Assembly: GCF_900163655.1 (NCBI RefSeq)
Contig: NZ_FWFG01000048.1
Coordinates: 62,001-126,000 of the forward strand
Reading direction: 5' to 3'
Length of the DNA: 64,000 bases
From: Brachybacterium nesterenkovii
GTDB taxonomy: Bacteria; Actinomycetota; Actinomycetes; Actinomycetales; Dermabacteraceae
The position numbers were made by a program, and so were the translations under genes. A model generated the notes under the pieces. The model was not told the origin of the DNA and did not search any database. It saw nothing but the letters and a program-made list of their open reading frames with translations. Shown piece after piece: positions 26,757 through 36,375 of the stretch (positions are counted from its first letter, which is position 1; each line of letters begins with the position of its first letter).

Positions 26757-27914
26757 ATGCAGTTCGGCATCTTCACCATCGCGGACATCACCCGCGATCC
26801 CACGACCGGCCGCGTTCCCACCGAGCACGAGCGCCTGAAGACCATGATCGCCGAGGCCGAGCTCGCCGAGCAGGTGGGCCTGGACGCCTTCGCCCTGGGC
26901 GAGCACCACAACCCGCCGTTCGTGACCAGCTCCCCCACCACCACGCTCGCCTACATCGGCGCGCGCACCGAGAAGATCATCCTCTCGACCGCGACGACGC
27001 TCATCACCACCAACGACCCGGTGAAGATCGCCGAGGACTACGCGATGCTGCAGCACCTCACCGAGGGCCGCGTGGACCTCGTCATGGGCCGCGGCAACAC
27101 CGGCCCGGTCTACCCGTGGTTCGGGCAGGACATCCGCAAGGGCCTCGAGCTCGCGATCGAGAACTACGAGCTGCTGCACCGCCTGTGGCGCGAGGACGTG
27201 GTCGACTGGCAGGGCGAGTTCCGCACGCCGCTGCAGCAGTTCACCTCCACCCCGCGCCCCCTCGACGGCGTGCCTCCGTTCGTGTGGCACGGCTCGATCC
27301 GCTCCCCGCAGATCGCCGAGCAGGCCGCGTACTACGGCGACGGCTTCTTCCACAACAACATCTTCTGGCCCATGAGCCACACGAAGCAGATGGTCGAGCT
27401 CTACCGCCGCCGCTTCGAGCACTACGGCCACGGCAGCGCGAAGCAGGCGATCGTGGGCCTGGGCGGCCAGGCGTTCATGCGCAAGGACTCCCAGGCGGCC
27501 GTCGCCGAGTTCCGCCCCTACTTCGACAGCGCCCCGGTCTACGGCGGCGGCCCCTCGCTCGAGGACTTCACCGCGCAGACCCCGCTGGTGGTCGGCTCCC
27601 CCGATCAGGTGATCGAGCGCTACCTGACGATGGCCGACCACGTGGGCGACTACCAGCGCCAGCTGTTCCTCATGGACCACGCGGGACTGCCGCACCAGAC
27701 CGTCATGGAGCAGATCGAGCTGCTGGGCACCGAGGTGGTCCCCGTCCTTCGCCGCGAGCTCGACGCCCGCCGCCCCGCCGACGTGCCGGACGCCCCCACC
27801 CACGCCTCGCTCGTCGCCGCGGCCGAGGCCGAGCGCGGCGCCTTCGACCCGACGTACCGTTTCGAGACCGGGGACAACTGGACCGGCCTGCGGGCCGAGG
27901 ACGCGAGGGAATGA
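26757..27914 (+). CDS. LLM flavin-dependent oxidoreductase (CE1758-like)
   Basis: 385-residue bacterial-luciferase-like monooxygenase (F420/FMN TIM barrel). Family features: MQFGIFTIADITRD at the N-terminus, LGEHHNPPF, LSTATTLITTNDPVKIAEDYAMLQHLTEGR, and VMGRGNTGPVYPWFG. AGGAGG lies 6 nt before the ATG. The stop overlaps the next start (ATGA) and the next gene is an FMN reductase, so the two form a two-component flavin system in which the reductase supplies FMNH2. Substrate unknown. Divergent from feoABC across two iron-box-like sites, which suggests iron-responsive control. Confidence 0.9.
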   Translation: MQFGIFTIADITRDPTTGRVPTEHERLKTMIAEAELAEQVGLDAFALGEHHNPPFVTSSPTTTLAYIGARTEKIILSTATTLITTNDPVKIAEDYAMLQHLTEGRVDLVMGRGNTGPVYPWFGQDIRKGLELAIENYELLHRLWREDVVDWQGEFRTPLQQFTSTPRPLDGVPPFVWHGSIRSPQIAEQAAYYGDGFFHNNIFWPMSHTKQMVELYRRRFEHYGHGSAKQAIVGLGGQAFMRKDSQAAVAEFRPYFDSAPVYGGGPSLEDFTAQTPLVVGSPDQVIERYLTMADHVGDYQRQLFLMDHAGLPHQTVMEQIELLGTEVVPVLRRELDARRPADVPDAPTHASLVAAAEAERGAFDPTYRFETGDNWTGLRAEDARE

Positions 27915-28759
27915 TGACCGAGACGCCGAGGACGGAAAGCCCGACCACGACGGGACGGAACGTGACGGGCCCGACCACGACGGGACGGAACGTGACGGGC
28001 CCGACCACGACGGGCGCGACGACGACCGCCGCGCAGCAGGGCGCGGACGCCGCCGCCGGTGCAGCCGCCGCGCGCCCGCTGCGCCTGCTCGTGCTGGCCG
28101 CCGGACTCTCCACCCCGAGCTCCACCCGCATGCTCGCCGACATGCTCTCGGGCGCGACGCGCCGGGCCCTCGAGCACGCCGGGAAGGCGGTGGAGGTCCG
28201 CACGATCGAGCTGCGGGAGATCGCTCGGGACGCGACCGACATGCTGCTGTCCCGCGTGGCATCGCCCCGCCTGCAGGAGGTGATCGACGCCCTGGGCTCG
28301 GCCGATGCCGTGATCGCCGTGACGCCGATCTTCAACACGGGCCCGTCGGGCCTGTTCAAGACGTTCGTCGACGCGCTCGACACCGAGCTGTGGCGCGGCA
28401 CGCCGGTCCTGCTCGGCGCCACGGCCGGGACCAGCCGCCACGCCCTCGCGCTCGAGCACGCCATCCGGCCCGTCTTCGTCTACCTCAAGGCCCAGCTGGT
28501 GCCGACCGGCGTGTTCGCCGCGAGCTCGGACTTCGGGGCGATGCAGGCCGACGAGTCCGACGAGCAGCCGCTGGCCCTGCGCGCCGCCCGCGCCGCCGAC
28601 GAGCTCGCCGCCTTGCTGACCTCTCCCGCCGCCGCGGCCGCTCGCGCCGCCGCGGAGGCGGCGCCCGAGCCGTCCGGGGCCGACGGCGATGCCACCGGGC
28701 TGGACGCCGAGTTCGCCGACTTCACGCCGATGGACGCCCTGCTGCACCGGCACCGGTGA
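27911..28759 (+). CDS. NAD(P)H-dependent FMN reductase (CE1759-like)
   Basis: About 282 residues, of which the last 225 are a flavodoxin-like NADPH-dependent FMN reductase: LLVLAAGLSTPSSTRMLADML, then TPIFNTGPSGLFKTFVDAL, the flavin-binding loop, and LGATAGTSRHAL. The N-terminal 55 residues are low-complexity Thr/Gly/Ala, with a 10-residue repeat TTTGRNVTGP encoded by a 30-bp tandem duplication. Two ATGs (27911, 27914) overlap the previous stop, so the exact first codon is uncertain. It pairs with the upstream monooxygenase, and a strong hairpin at 28779 closes the operon. Confidence 0.88.
   Translation: MMTETPRTESPTTTGRNVTGPTTTGRNVTGPTTTGATTTAAQQGADAAAGAAAARPLRLLVLAAGLSTPSSTRMLADMLSGATRRALEHAGKAVEVRTIELREIARDATDMLLSRVASPRLQEVIDALGSADAVIAVTPIFNTGPSGLFKTFVDALDTELWRGTPVLLGATAGTSRHALALEHAIRPVFVYLKAQLVPTGVFAASSDFGAMQADESDEQPLALRAARAADELAALLTSPAAAAARAAAEAAPEPSGADGDATGLDAEFADFTPMDALLHRHR
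27941..28016 (+). repeat. 30-bp tandem repeat in FMN reductase gene
   Basis: Two perfect 30-bp units and a partial third (starting CCGACCACGACGGGAC) encode repeated TTTGRNVTGP in the disordered N-terminus. Confidence 0.9.
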
Positions 28760-28778
28760 CCGCGCCCTGTCCGTGCCC

Positions 28779-28815
28779 GCCGCCGCGCGCTCCCGCTCCG
28801 GGGACGCGCGGCGGC
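28779..28815 (+). terminator. Terminator hairpin after FMN reductase
   Basis: An 11-bp perfect stem (GCCGCCGCGCG / CGCGCGGCGGC) with a 15-nt loop, 20 nt after the stop and just before the sirtuin promoter. Confidence 0.7.
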
Positions 28816-28820
28816 GTCCG

Positions 28821-28826
28821 TAGGCT
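28821..28826 (+). promoter_or_regulatory. -10 box for leaderless sirtuin gene
   Basis: TAGGCT ends 6 nt before the GTG of the sirtuin gene; no ribosome site lies between. Confidence 0.5.
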
Positions 28827-28832
28827 TGGCCG

Positions 28833-29843
28833 GTGACCCGGATCGAGCAGAACCCCGCCCCGGCCGCCAGCACGGGCGATGCCAGCGGCACGGACGTCGG
28901 GCGCTGGTTCGCCACCGCGACCGCGCCGGGGGCCGCGGTGGCCCGGGGCCTGCCGCGCCTGCCCGCCTGGGGCCCGGACCCGCGCGGCGGCTACGGGATC
29001 GTGAGCGCTCCGGAGGTGGTCGACGAGGCGCTCGCCGTGCTCCGCCGCGCCTCCCCGGCGGCCGTGCTGACGGGCGCGGGCATGTCCACCGGCGCGGGCC
29101 TGCCGGACTATCGCGGAGCCGATGCCGTGCCCCGCTCCCCCATGACGATCCAGGAGTTCACGGGCTCCGACCTCGCCCGGCGGCGGTACTGGGCGCGCGC
29201 CACCGTCGGCTGGTCCCACTTCACGCGCGCACGCCCGGGCCGCGCGCACGAGCTCCTCGCCCAGCTGGGACGCGCCGTGCCGCTCACCGCCGTCATCACC
29301 CAGAACGTCGACGCCCTGCACCAGGCCGCCGGCTCCGATCCGGTGATCGACCTGCACGGACGGCTCGATACGGTGCGCTGCTTAGGCTGCGGCGCGAAGA
29401 TCTCCCGCGCCGTGCACCATGAGCGCCTGCTCACGATGAACCCGCAGGTCGCGCGGCGACTGCCCGAGCTCGCGGCCGAGACCGCGCAGGCGCCCGACGG
29501 CGATGCCGAGGTGGACCGCACCGCGGACTTCCGCTACCCCGTGTGCGCGCTGTGCGGCGGGATGCTCAAGCCCGACGTGGTGTTCTTCGGGGAGAGCGCC
29601 GAGCGCGCCCGGGTGGACGCGGCCTTCGAGGCCGTGGCCGACAGCGGCGCGCTGCTCGTCCTCGGCTCGAGCCTCACGGTCATGTCGGGGCTGCGCTTCG
29701 TGCGGAGGGCGCGGGCCGACGGCCTGCCCGTCGTCATCGTCAACGACGGCCCCACCCGTGGGGACGAGCTCGCGACCGTGCGGGTGCACGGTCGGATCGA
29801 GGACGTGCTGAGCACCTGGTACGCGCGCCTCGCCGGGGCCTGA
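28833..29843 (+). CDS. Sir2-family NAD-dependent protein deacetylase
   Basis: 336-residue sirtuin. The NAD pocket shows GAGMSTGAGLPDYRG and TQNVDALH, and the catalytic histidine is in DLHGRL. Zinc ligands are CLGCG and CALCG, separated by about 50 residues including an insertion. KPDVVFFGE, VLGSSLTVMSGL and VIVNDGPTRGDE complete the Rossmann fold. An N-terminal extension of about 60 residues is longer than in compact bacterial sirtuins. It removes acyl groups from lysine using NAD. The GTG start with an adjacent -10 box suggests leaderless expression. Convergent with the LacI gene, 15 nt apart. Confidence 0.93.
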   Translation: MTRIEQNPAPAASTGDASGTDVGRWFATATAPGAAVARGLPRLPAWGPDPRGGYGIVSAPEVVDEALAVLRRASPAAVLTGAGMSTGAGLPDYRGADAVPRSPMTIQEFTGSDLARRRYWARATVGWSHFTRARPGRAHELLAQLGRAVPLTAVITQNVDALHQAAGSDPVIDLHGRLDTVRCLGCGAKISRAVHHERLLTMNPQVARRLPELAAETAQAPDGDAEVDRTADFRYPVCALCGGMLKPDVVFFGESAERARVDAAFEAVADSGALLVLGSSLTVMSGLRFVRRARADGLPVVIVNDGPTRGDELATVRVHGRIEDVLSTWYARLAGA

Positions 29844-29858
29844 GCGCCGCCGCGTCCC

Positions 29859-30839
29859 TCAGACCGAGCGCCGGCGGATCATCCGCAGCCCCGCGGTCGC
29901 CTCGTCGCCGGTCGCGCTCTCGCCCATCTGCGCCAGGCCCCGCGCGAACAGGCGATGGGCGATGGCCTGCGCGTCCAGGGCGATCGTCGTGAGCGGCGGC
30001 TCGAGGAACGCGGCCATGGGCTCGTCATCGAGGCCGATCACGGCGAGGTCCTCGGGCACACGGATGCCCTCGGCGTGCGCGGCGGCGAGCAGCGCCCCGG
30101 CCCAGAAGTCGTTGTAGCAGACCACGCCGTCCACGGGCTCCGGCCCGCGCACCCAGTCGCGGACGATCGGGCCCAGTGCCGTGTCGGCGTCCTCGCGGAT
30201 CTGCGGCACGCGGTGCTCGCGGGGGACGGGGAGCCCTCGCCGGGCGCACGCGGCGGCGACACCGGCGCGGCGGTCGGCCTCGAAGATCCCCAGGGACTCC
30301 TCGACGGCCCCGAAGTAGGCCAGGCGGGTGCGGCCGGCCGCGACGAGCGCGGCGACCTGCATCTCGGTGACGGCGGCGCCGGAGGCGACCTCCTGCACGC
30401 CGCTCCAGCCGTCGACCCACGGGGTGCCGAGGCGCTCGATGACCTCGCGGTCGGCGTCCTCGAGCCCGACGACGGCGAGGGCCAGGCGCGGCCACAGGTG
30501 GGAGAGCGTGAGCTCGAGGCTGCTGGAGGACCCGGTCTGGAAGGTGACGAGCGAGAAGCCGCGCGCGGTCGCGAGCGCCGTGAGGGTGTCCATGATGTCG
30601 CCGATGTTGCGGCCGAAGGGCATGGAGCGGGTGATGACGAGGATGACGGGCGGCGCCTGTCCGCGCAGGGCGCGGGCGCTGTGGTTGGGCACGTAGTCGA
30701 GCGCGGCGGCGGCCTCGCGCACCCGCTGCCGCGTGGCCTCGGGGATCGAGATGCCGGGGCGGTCGTTGAGCACGTAGCTGACGGTCGCGCGGGAGACGCC
30801 GGCGCATGCTGCCACGTCGGCGCTGGTCGCGCGCTTCAT
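29859..30839 (-). CDS. LacI-family repressor of glycan cluster
   Basis: 326 residues. The N-terminal helix-turn-helix ATSADVAACAGVSRATVSYVLNDRPGISIPEATRQRV and hinge YVPNHSARALRG are typical of LacI; the rest is a periplasmic-binding-protein-like sensor. The ATG at 30839 was chosen because AGGAG lies 7 nt upstream and the family begins here. It is divergent from the transporter and glycoside hydrolase genes at 30963-40973, so it most likely represses them and responds to a released sugar. A palindrome-like site at 30871 lies in the shared promoter region. Confidence 0.92.
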   Translation of the reverse strand: MKRATSADVAACAGVSRATVSYVLNDRPGISIPEATRQRVREAAAALDYVPNHSARALRGQAPPVILVITRSMPFGRNIGDIMDTLTALATARGFSLVTFQTGSSSSLELTLSHLWPRLALAVVGLEDADREVIERLGTPWVDGWSGVQEVASGAAVTEMQVAALVAAGRTRLAYFGAVEESLGIFEADRRAGVAAACARRGLPVPREHRVPQIREDADTALGPIVRDWVRGPEPVDGVVCYNDFWAGALLAAAHAEGIRVPEDLAVIGLDDEPMAAFLEPPLTTIALDAQAIAHRLFARGLAQMGESATGDEATAGLRMIRRRSV

Positions 30840-30870
30840 CTCGTGCTCCTCTCGCGCGCCGGTCATTCCC

Positions 30871-30884
30871 GGTTCTGATCAACC
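30871..30884. promoter_or_regulatory. Possible LacI operator
   Basis: GGTTCTGATCAACC is an imperfect 14-bp palindrome in the gap between the divergent LacI and transporter genes. It is one of few symmetrical sites there. No consensus is known to me for this regulator. Confidence 0.35.
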
Positions 30885-30962
30885 CTGGCCCACATCGTGG
30901 CCCCGCCCGGCGCGCCGCAGCGCCATCCCCGTCACCGTCGACACCACCCGGAGGCCCCCTCC

Positions 30963-32274
30963 ATGAACCCCAGCGCCACCCCCGACATCACGCCGCCTAA
31001 CGCGACCTCCGGGCTCGGGCCCACCAGCCGCACCCTCGAGCCGGCGGGTGAGCACCACGTGACCGGCGCCGCGCTCCACAAGCTCGTGTGGTCGATGCTC
31101 ATCACCTCGATCGCCCTCTTCGCCTGCTACATGGCCGCCGGCTCGGTGCTGCTGCCCGCGCAGGTCAACGAGCTGGACCCCTCGGCCAAGGAGGCGAACC
31201 TCGCGATCGTCACGTCGGTCTCGAGCTTCGCGACGATGTTCGTCCAGCCCCTCGTCGGCGCCCTCTCCGACCGCACCCGCTCCAAGCTCGGCCGCCGCGC
31301 CCCGTGGATGCTCGGCGGCGCTTTCCTCGGCGGCATCATGCTGATCCTGCTGCCCCACATCGGGCGCGGCGTCGCGATCATCGCGGTCATGTGGGTGCTC
31401 GCTCAGGTCTCCCTCAACGCCTCCAGGGCCCGCTGTCCGCGCTCGTCTCCGACCGCCTGGACGAGGACTTCCGCGGCACCGCCTCCGCGTTCATGGGCGT
31501 TGGCTCGACCGTCGGCATGACGCTCGGCATCCTCATCGCCGGGCAGTTCGTCGCGAACATGGGGGTGGGCTACCTCGTCGTCGCCCTCGCCGTGATGATC
31601 ACGACGGCCCTGCTGATCCTGCTCAACCAGGACCGCTCCTCGAAGGACCTCGCGGTCGAGCCCTTCCGCCTGGGCTCCTTCCTCAAGGGCTTCTGGGTCT
31701 CGCCCCGCCTGCACCCCGACTTCGCCTGGGCCTTCGCCCAGCGCTTCGCGATGTTCCTCGGCGCGATCGGCCTGACCGGCTACATGTTCTACATCCTGCT
31801 CAGCTACGTGGGCATGGACCCCGTCACCGCCGGCGGCTTCATGGGCCTGCAGTCCCTCGTCTACGCCGCCTCGTCCGTGGTCGCGACCTTCATCGCCGGC
31901 CCGCTCTCCGACAAGCTCCAGCGCCGCAAGATGTTCGTCGTCATCGCGACGCTGCTCATCGCCATCGGCTGCATCTTCCCGCTGCTCATGCCCACCACCA
32001 CCGGCATCCTGCTGTACTCGGTGGTCGCCGGGGCCGGCTTCGGCGCCTACATGGCCGTGGACGTGGCCCTCGTGGTCGACGTGCTCCCCTCCCCCGAGGA
32101 GGCCGCCACGTGCCTGGGCATCATCAACATCGCCAACAACGTGCCCCAGATGCTCTCGCCGATCATCTACGCGGGCCTCATCGCCGCCTTCGGCTACTCC
32201 TCGCTGTGGGTCGGGCGATCGTGATCGTCATCATCGCCTCGCTCCTCGTCCTGCCGATCAAGAAGGTGCGCTGA
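30963..32274 (+). pseudogene. MFS/GPH sugar transporter with two frameshifts
   Basis: Twelve-helix sugar permease of the major facilitator or glycoside-pentoside-hexuronide type. The first part runs from the ATG at 30963 through TMFVQPLVGALSDRTRSKLGRRAPW, the loop 2-3 signature. Near 31423 one C seems missing: TCCAGGGCCC, where TCCCAGGGCCC gives LNASQGPLSALVSDRLDEDF. The middle part then continues in another frame to about 32212. There a missing G (GTCGGGCG) shifts it again, and restoring it gives SLWVGAIVIVIIASLLVLPIKKVR and a TGA one base before the GH43 start. Two single-base losses in G/C runs may be sequencing errors; if real, glycan uptake by this operon is lost. Confidence 0.85.
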
Positions 32275-32275
32275 C

Positions 32276-33862
32276 ATGGCCGAGAACGACGCCCTGCCTA
32301 ATCCGCTGATCCCCGGCTTCCACCCGGATCCGAGCGTCTGCTTCGTCGACGGCTGGTACTACCTGGCCACCTCGAGCTTCGAGTACCTGCCGGGCATCCC
32401 GGTCTTCCGCTCGCGCGATCTGCGCGAGGTCGAGCTGATCGGCCACGTGGCCGTCCGCGAGGGCCAGCTGGGCGTTCCCGGCGTGCCCACCGGCGGCGGC
32501 GCCTGGGCGCCCACGATCCGCCATCACGACGGCCGTTTCCACCTCGTGGTGCCCGACATGCTGGGCACCGGGCGCGGGAACGTGCTGTTCACGGCCGACG
32601 ACCCTGCCGGCACCTGGTCCGACGGCGTGGTCATGGAGGCCCTGGGCATCGACCCGGACATCGCCTGGGACGAGGACCGCACCTGCTACGTGACGATGTC
32701 GGGCTTCATGCTCGACGACGAGACCGGCGAGCTGAACCACCTGGGCATCACCCAGGTGACCATCGACACCGAGACCGGGAAGGCCCTGTCCGAGCCGATC
32801 CGCCTGTGGTCCGGCACCGGGGGCATGTTCCCCGAGGCCCCGCACCTGTACCGCCGCGGCGAGCACTGGTACCTGATGATCGCCGAGGGCGGCACCGAGC
32901 GCGGCCACTCCGTGACGATCGCCCGCGGCCCCTCCCCCTCGGGCCCCTTCTCCGGCGCACCCCACAACCCGCTCGTGACCGCCCGCGGCACCGACCGGGC
33001 CGTGCAGAACACCGGGCACGGGGACCTGATCGAGATGGCCGACGGCTCCTGGGCGATGGTGCTGCTGGGCACCCGTCCGCGCTCGACCACCCGGGCGTTC
33101 GCGCCGATGGGCCGCGAGACGTTCATCGTGCCCGTGACCTGGGTGGACGGCTGGCCGTACGCGGAGCCGGTGCGCCTGGACGACCGCCACGCGCCGCACG
33201 AGCACGTCGTCGACCTGGGCGGTGCCGCCCCCGCGGGCGAGCAGGGCTTCGACCCCGAGCTGATCGCGGTGCGGCGCTTCCCGTGGGAGGTCGCGGACGC
33301 CGCGGCTCGACCCGGGGCCCTGCGGCTCACGGGCCGCGGCGTCGGCATGGAGGACCTCGCCCCGGACTTCATCGGGATCCGCCAGAGCACCGAGGGCCTC
33401 GAGCTCGAGTGCGAGCTGGATCTGCGCGCGGGCGCCGGCGGGCTCTCCCTCCGCTTCGACGAGCACTCCCACCTCGATATCGAGGCGGGCGGCGCAGAGG
33501 GGACCGTGCGCGCGAGCATGCACACCTACTCCCTGGCGCAGTCCTGGGAGGTGCTGCTGCCGGATGCCGGGACCGACGGGGACGCCACGGACGGCCCGCT
33601 CGCCCGCCTGGCCCTGCGGATCGTCGCCGAGCCCTTCGTGGTCGGGGCGCTGAACATGAACGCCTCCTGCGACACGCTCCGCGCGCAGGTGCGCGGAGCC
33701 GACGGCTGGATCGACATCGCCTCCGTGGACGGCCGCTTCCTGAGCTCGGACGTGTGCGAGTCGTTCACCGGTCGCGTGGGCGGGCCCTACGCCCGCGAGG
33801 GCGTGGTCGACGTGCTCGCGCTGCGCCGCCGCGGCCAGGACATCGAACGCGCCATCCGCTGA
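32276..33862 (+). CDS. GH43 beta-xylosidase / arabinofuranosidase
   Basis: 528-residue glycoside hydrolase of family 43. The five-bladed propeller carries the three catalytic acids in their usual settings: Asp in GFHPDPSVC (base), Asp in GIDPDIAWDED (pKa modulator) and Glu in FPEAPHLY (acid). The C-terminal 200 residues form the beta-sandwich seen in xylosidase-type GH43 enzymes. No signal peptide, so it acts on imported oligosaccharides. It starts 2 nt after the transporter stop. Preference for xylosides or arabinosides cannot be settled from sequence. Confidence 0.93.
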   Translation: MAENDALPNPLIPGFHPDPSVCFVDGWYYLATSSFEYLPGIPVFRSRDLREVELIGHVAVREGQLGVPGVPTGGGAWAPTIRHHDGRFHLVVPDMLGTGRGNVLFTADDPAGTWSDGVVMEALGIDPDIAWDEDRTCYVTMSGFMLDDETGELNHLGITQVTIDTETGKALSEPIRLWSGTGGMFPEAPHLYRRGEHWYLMIAEGGTERGHSVTIARGPSPSGPFSGAPHNPLVTARGTDRAVQNTGHGDLIEMADGSWAMVLLGTRPRSTTRAFAPMGRETFIVPVTWVDGWPYAEPVRLDDRHAPHEHVVDLGGAAPAGEQGFDPELIAVRRFPWEVADAAARPGALRLTGRGVGMEDLAPDFIGIRQSTEGLELECELDLRAGAGGLSLRFDEHSHLDIEAGGAEGTVRASMHTYSLAQSWEVLLPDAGTDGDATDGPLARLALRIVAEPFVVGALNMNASCDTLRAQVRGADGWIDIASVDGRFLSSDVCESFTGRVGGPYAREGVVDVLALRRRGQDIERAIR

Positions 33863-33865
33863 CCC

Positions 33866-33898
33866 CTGCGGGCGCGCCGGTCCCCGGTGCGCCCGCAG
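33866..33898 (+). terminator. Intercistronic hairpin after GH43
   Basis: A 15-bp stem with one mismatch (CTGCGGGCGCgCCGG / CCGGtGCGCCCGCAG) and a 3-nt loop directly after the GH43 stop. It may attenuate the downstream genes or stabilise the upstream message. Confidence 0.65.
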
Positions 33899-33969
33899 CG
33901 CCGCTCCCGCTTCCCGCATCCGGACGGGCGCCGCCGCCCGACCGGGAACGCCCCTTCCAGGAGGACCCC

Positions 33970-36375
33970 ATGACCGCCACCGATCCGACGTCCAGCGCGG
34001 CGCACCCCGTGCGCACCGCCCCGTGGGACGAGCGCCTCGGCTTCGGCGCCGCCTACTACCACGAGTACCACCTGAGCGACCGCCTGGACGAGGACATGGA
34101 CCTCATGGCCGCGGCGGGCTTCACGCTGATCCGCGTGGGCGAATCCGTGTGGTCCACGTGGGAGCCGAGCGAGGGGGTGTTCGACCTCGACTGGCTCGAG
34201 CCGGTCCTGGACGCGGCGCATGCGCGCGGCATCGACGTCATCATCGGCACCCCCACCTACGCGGTGCCGCCGTGGCTGCGGATCGCGTACCCGGAGACCG
34301 CGCTCGAGCTCGCGACGGGCGCGCCCAAGCCCTACGGAGCGCGCCAGGACGTCGACTACTCCCACCCGACGTTCCGGCGCCTCGCAGAGCGGGTGATCGC
34401 GAAGATCGTCGAGCGCTACCGCGAGCACCCGGCCGTCGTCGGCTGGCAGGTGGACAACGAGCCCGGTCTCGCGCTGATCCACAACGAGGGCGCGTTCCGC
34501 GGCTTCGTGGAGTCGCTGCGCAAGCGGTTCGGCGGGGACGTCGAGGAGCTGAACCGGCGCTGGGGGCTCGTCTACTGGTCCCACCGCCTCACGGACTTCG
34601 ACGAGCTGTGGCGGCCCGAGGGCAACACCACCCCCAGCTACGACCTCGCCTGGCGGCGCTGGCAGGCCGAGCTCTCCCACGACATGATCCGCTGGCAGAC
34701 GGAGCTGGTGCGCTCCCTGGTCCCCGAGCATCACGTCATCACCACCTGCATCGCGGCCAACCAGTCCGGCCAGGACGTCACCGTGATCGCCGATCCGCTC
34801 GACGTCGCGGGCGCCAACGTCTACTACGCGGCCCAGGAGGGGCTCGCCCTGCCGGGGCCCGACGAGCTGCACCCGATGGGCGCCCCCGCGTGGATCCTGT
34901 GGTCGGGCGCCGCCTACCCGTCCTACCTCGCGGACGTCGCGCGCGGCATGAAGCAGGGCCCCTTCGTGGTCACCGAGACGAACGCGACGAACATCGGCTT
35001 CTCCGCCGATCAGCTGCCCTCGTGGCCCGGGCAGCGGCGCCAGGCGGTCTGGACGCTGCTGATGCGCGGCGCCCGGATGGTCGAGTACTGGCACTGGCAC
35101 ACCAACCGCTTCGGCGTCGAGACCTACTGGTCCGGCGTGCTGGGCCATTCCCTGCAGCCGGCCCGCGCCTACGACGAGCTCGCCGCGGTGGGCGCCGAGC
35201 TCGCGGCCCTGCGCGAGGACGTCACGGGCCTGACGCCGCTGAGCGATGTGGCGATCCTGGTCGACGCCCCCTCGCGCTGGGCGATCGAGTGCCAGCCGCC
35301 GTTCCACGCTGGCGACACCGCGACGTTCTTCGGGGACCGCGACGCCTCCGAGAAGATGCTCGCGCAGACCTACCGGGGCCTGTTCGACGCGGGCCTGTCG
35401 GCGGACATCGTCGCCCCGCACCAGCTGCCCGAGGACCCCGCCGCGATGGTGCGGGAGCATCCGGTGCTGATCGTGCAGTCGCTGTACATCGCCTCCGATG
35501 CGCTGCTCGCGCACCTGGTCGCCTACGCGGAGGCGGGCGGGCACCTGGTGCTGACGCCTCGCACGGGCGTGGCCGATGAGGACGCCGTGGTGCGCGCCGA
35601 GGTGCTGCCGGGGGCCCTGCGAGGCCCGGCCGGCGTGCGGTACACGGAGTCCACGGCGGTGCGGCGCCCGACCGCGGTGGGCGGTGCGCATGCTGATGCC
35701 GGTCCCGCGACGGGTGGCCAGGCCCCGGTGGAGGAGGCTGCGGGTTCTCGCCCGACCATCGCGGGCGGCGCGCTCTGGTACGCCGACTGCCTCGAGACCG
35801 AGGGCGCCGAGGTGCTCGCCGGTTACGGGGACGACCCGTTCCTGGGGCGCTTCGCCGCCGTGACCACCGCCCGCTGCGGGGAAGGCCGCGTGACGACCAT
35901 CGGCTGCGTGCCCGACCGGCCGCTGTCGGCCTCTCTCGCCCGCTGGATCGCGCGCACATCGTTGCCGGAGGACCCGTGGCGGAGCACGATCGCCGGTCTC
36001 GCCCCGGCACCGGAGGGCGGTGACGGGCCGGTGGAGCGCGCGCATCCGACGCTCTCGCACAGCGCGGCGCGCCTGCGCGACGGGCGCGTGCTGCACGCCC
36101 TCCACAACTGGTCGTGGGAGCCTGCCGAGGTGGGCGCCCCGACCGCCTGCACGCGACGACAGCCCGACGGCACCTCCGTCGAGCTCGCCGCGGGCGCCCC
36201 GATCGTCCTGGGACCGTGGGACACGGCCCTGCTCATCACCGACGCGCCCGACTCCGACGCCGCACCCCGGTCGCCGGAGCCGTCCGCGGCATCGCGGCCG
36301 TCGGCCTCGCCCCGCACGACCGGCACGACCCGCACGACCAGCACGACCCGCCCGACCGGCACGGAGGAATCATGA
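33970..36375 (+). CDS. GH42 beta-galactosidase
   Basis: 801-residue cytoplasmic beta-galactosidase of family 42. The TIM barrel (residues about 15-400) has the acid/base Glu in GWQVDNEPG and the nucleophile Glu in FVVTETNATN. It is followed by the trimerisation domain (about 415-640) and a small C-terminal beta domain. The last 40 residues are a Thr/Arg/Pro low-complexity tail encoded by short ACGACC-type repeats. GGAGGA precedes the ATG. Its stop overlaps the start of the esterase gene (ATGA). It probably removes galactose from side chains of imported plant glycans. Confidence 0.93.
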   Translation: MTATDPTSSAAHPVRTAPWDERLGFGAAYYHEYHLSDRLDEDMDLMAAAGFTLIRVGESVWSTWEPSEGVFDLDWLEPVLDAAHARGIDVIIGTPTYAVPPWLRIAYPETALELATGAPKPYGARQDVDYSHPTFRRLAERVIAKIVERYREHPAVVGWQVDNEPGLALIHNEGAFRGFVESLRKRFGGDVEELNRRWGLVYWSHRLTDFDELWRPEGNTTPSYDLAWRRWQAELSHDMIRWQTELVRSLVPEHHVITTCIAANQSGQDVTVIADPLDVAGANVYYAAQEGLALPGPDELHPMGAPAWILWSGAAYPSYLADVARGMKQGPFVVTETNATNIGFSADQLPSWPGQRRQAVWTLLMRGARMVEYWHWHTNRFGVETYWSGVLGHSLQPARAYDELAAVGAELAALREDVTGLTPLSDVAILVDAPSRWAIECQPPFHAGDTATFFGDRDASEKMLAQTYRGLFDAGLSADIVAPHQLPEDPAAMVREHPVLIVQSLYIASDALLAHLVAYAEAGGHLVLTPRTGVADEDAVVRAEVLPGALRGPAGVRYTESTAVRRPTAVGGAHADAGPATGGQAPVEEAAGSRPTIAGGALWYADCLETEGAEVLAGYGDDPFLGRFAAVTTARCGEGRVTTIGCVPDRPLSASLARWIARTSLPEDPWRSTIAGLAPAPEGGDGPVERAHPTLSHSAARLRDGRVLHALHNWSWEPAEVGAPTACTRRQPDGTSVELAAGAPIVLGPWDTALLITDAPDSDAAPRSPEPSAASRPSASPRTTGTTRTTSTTRPTGTEES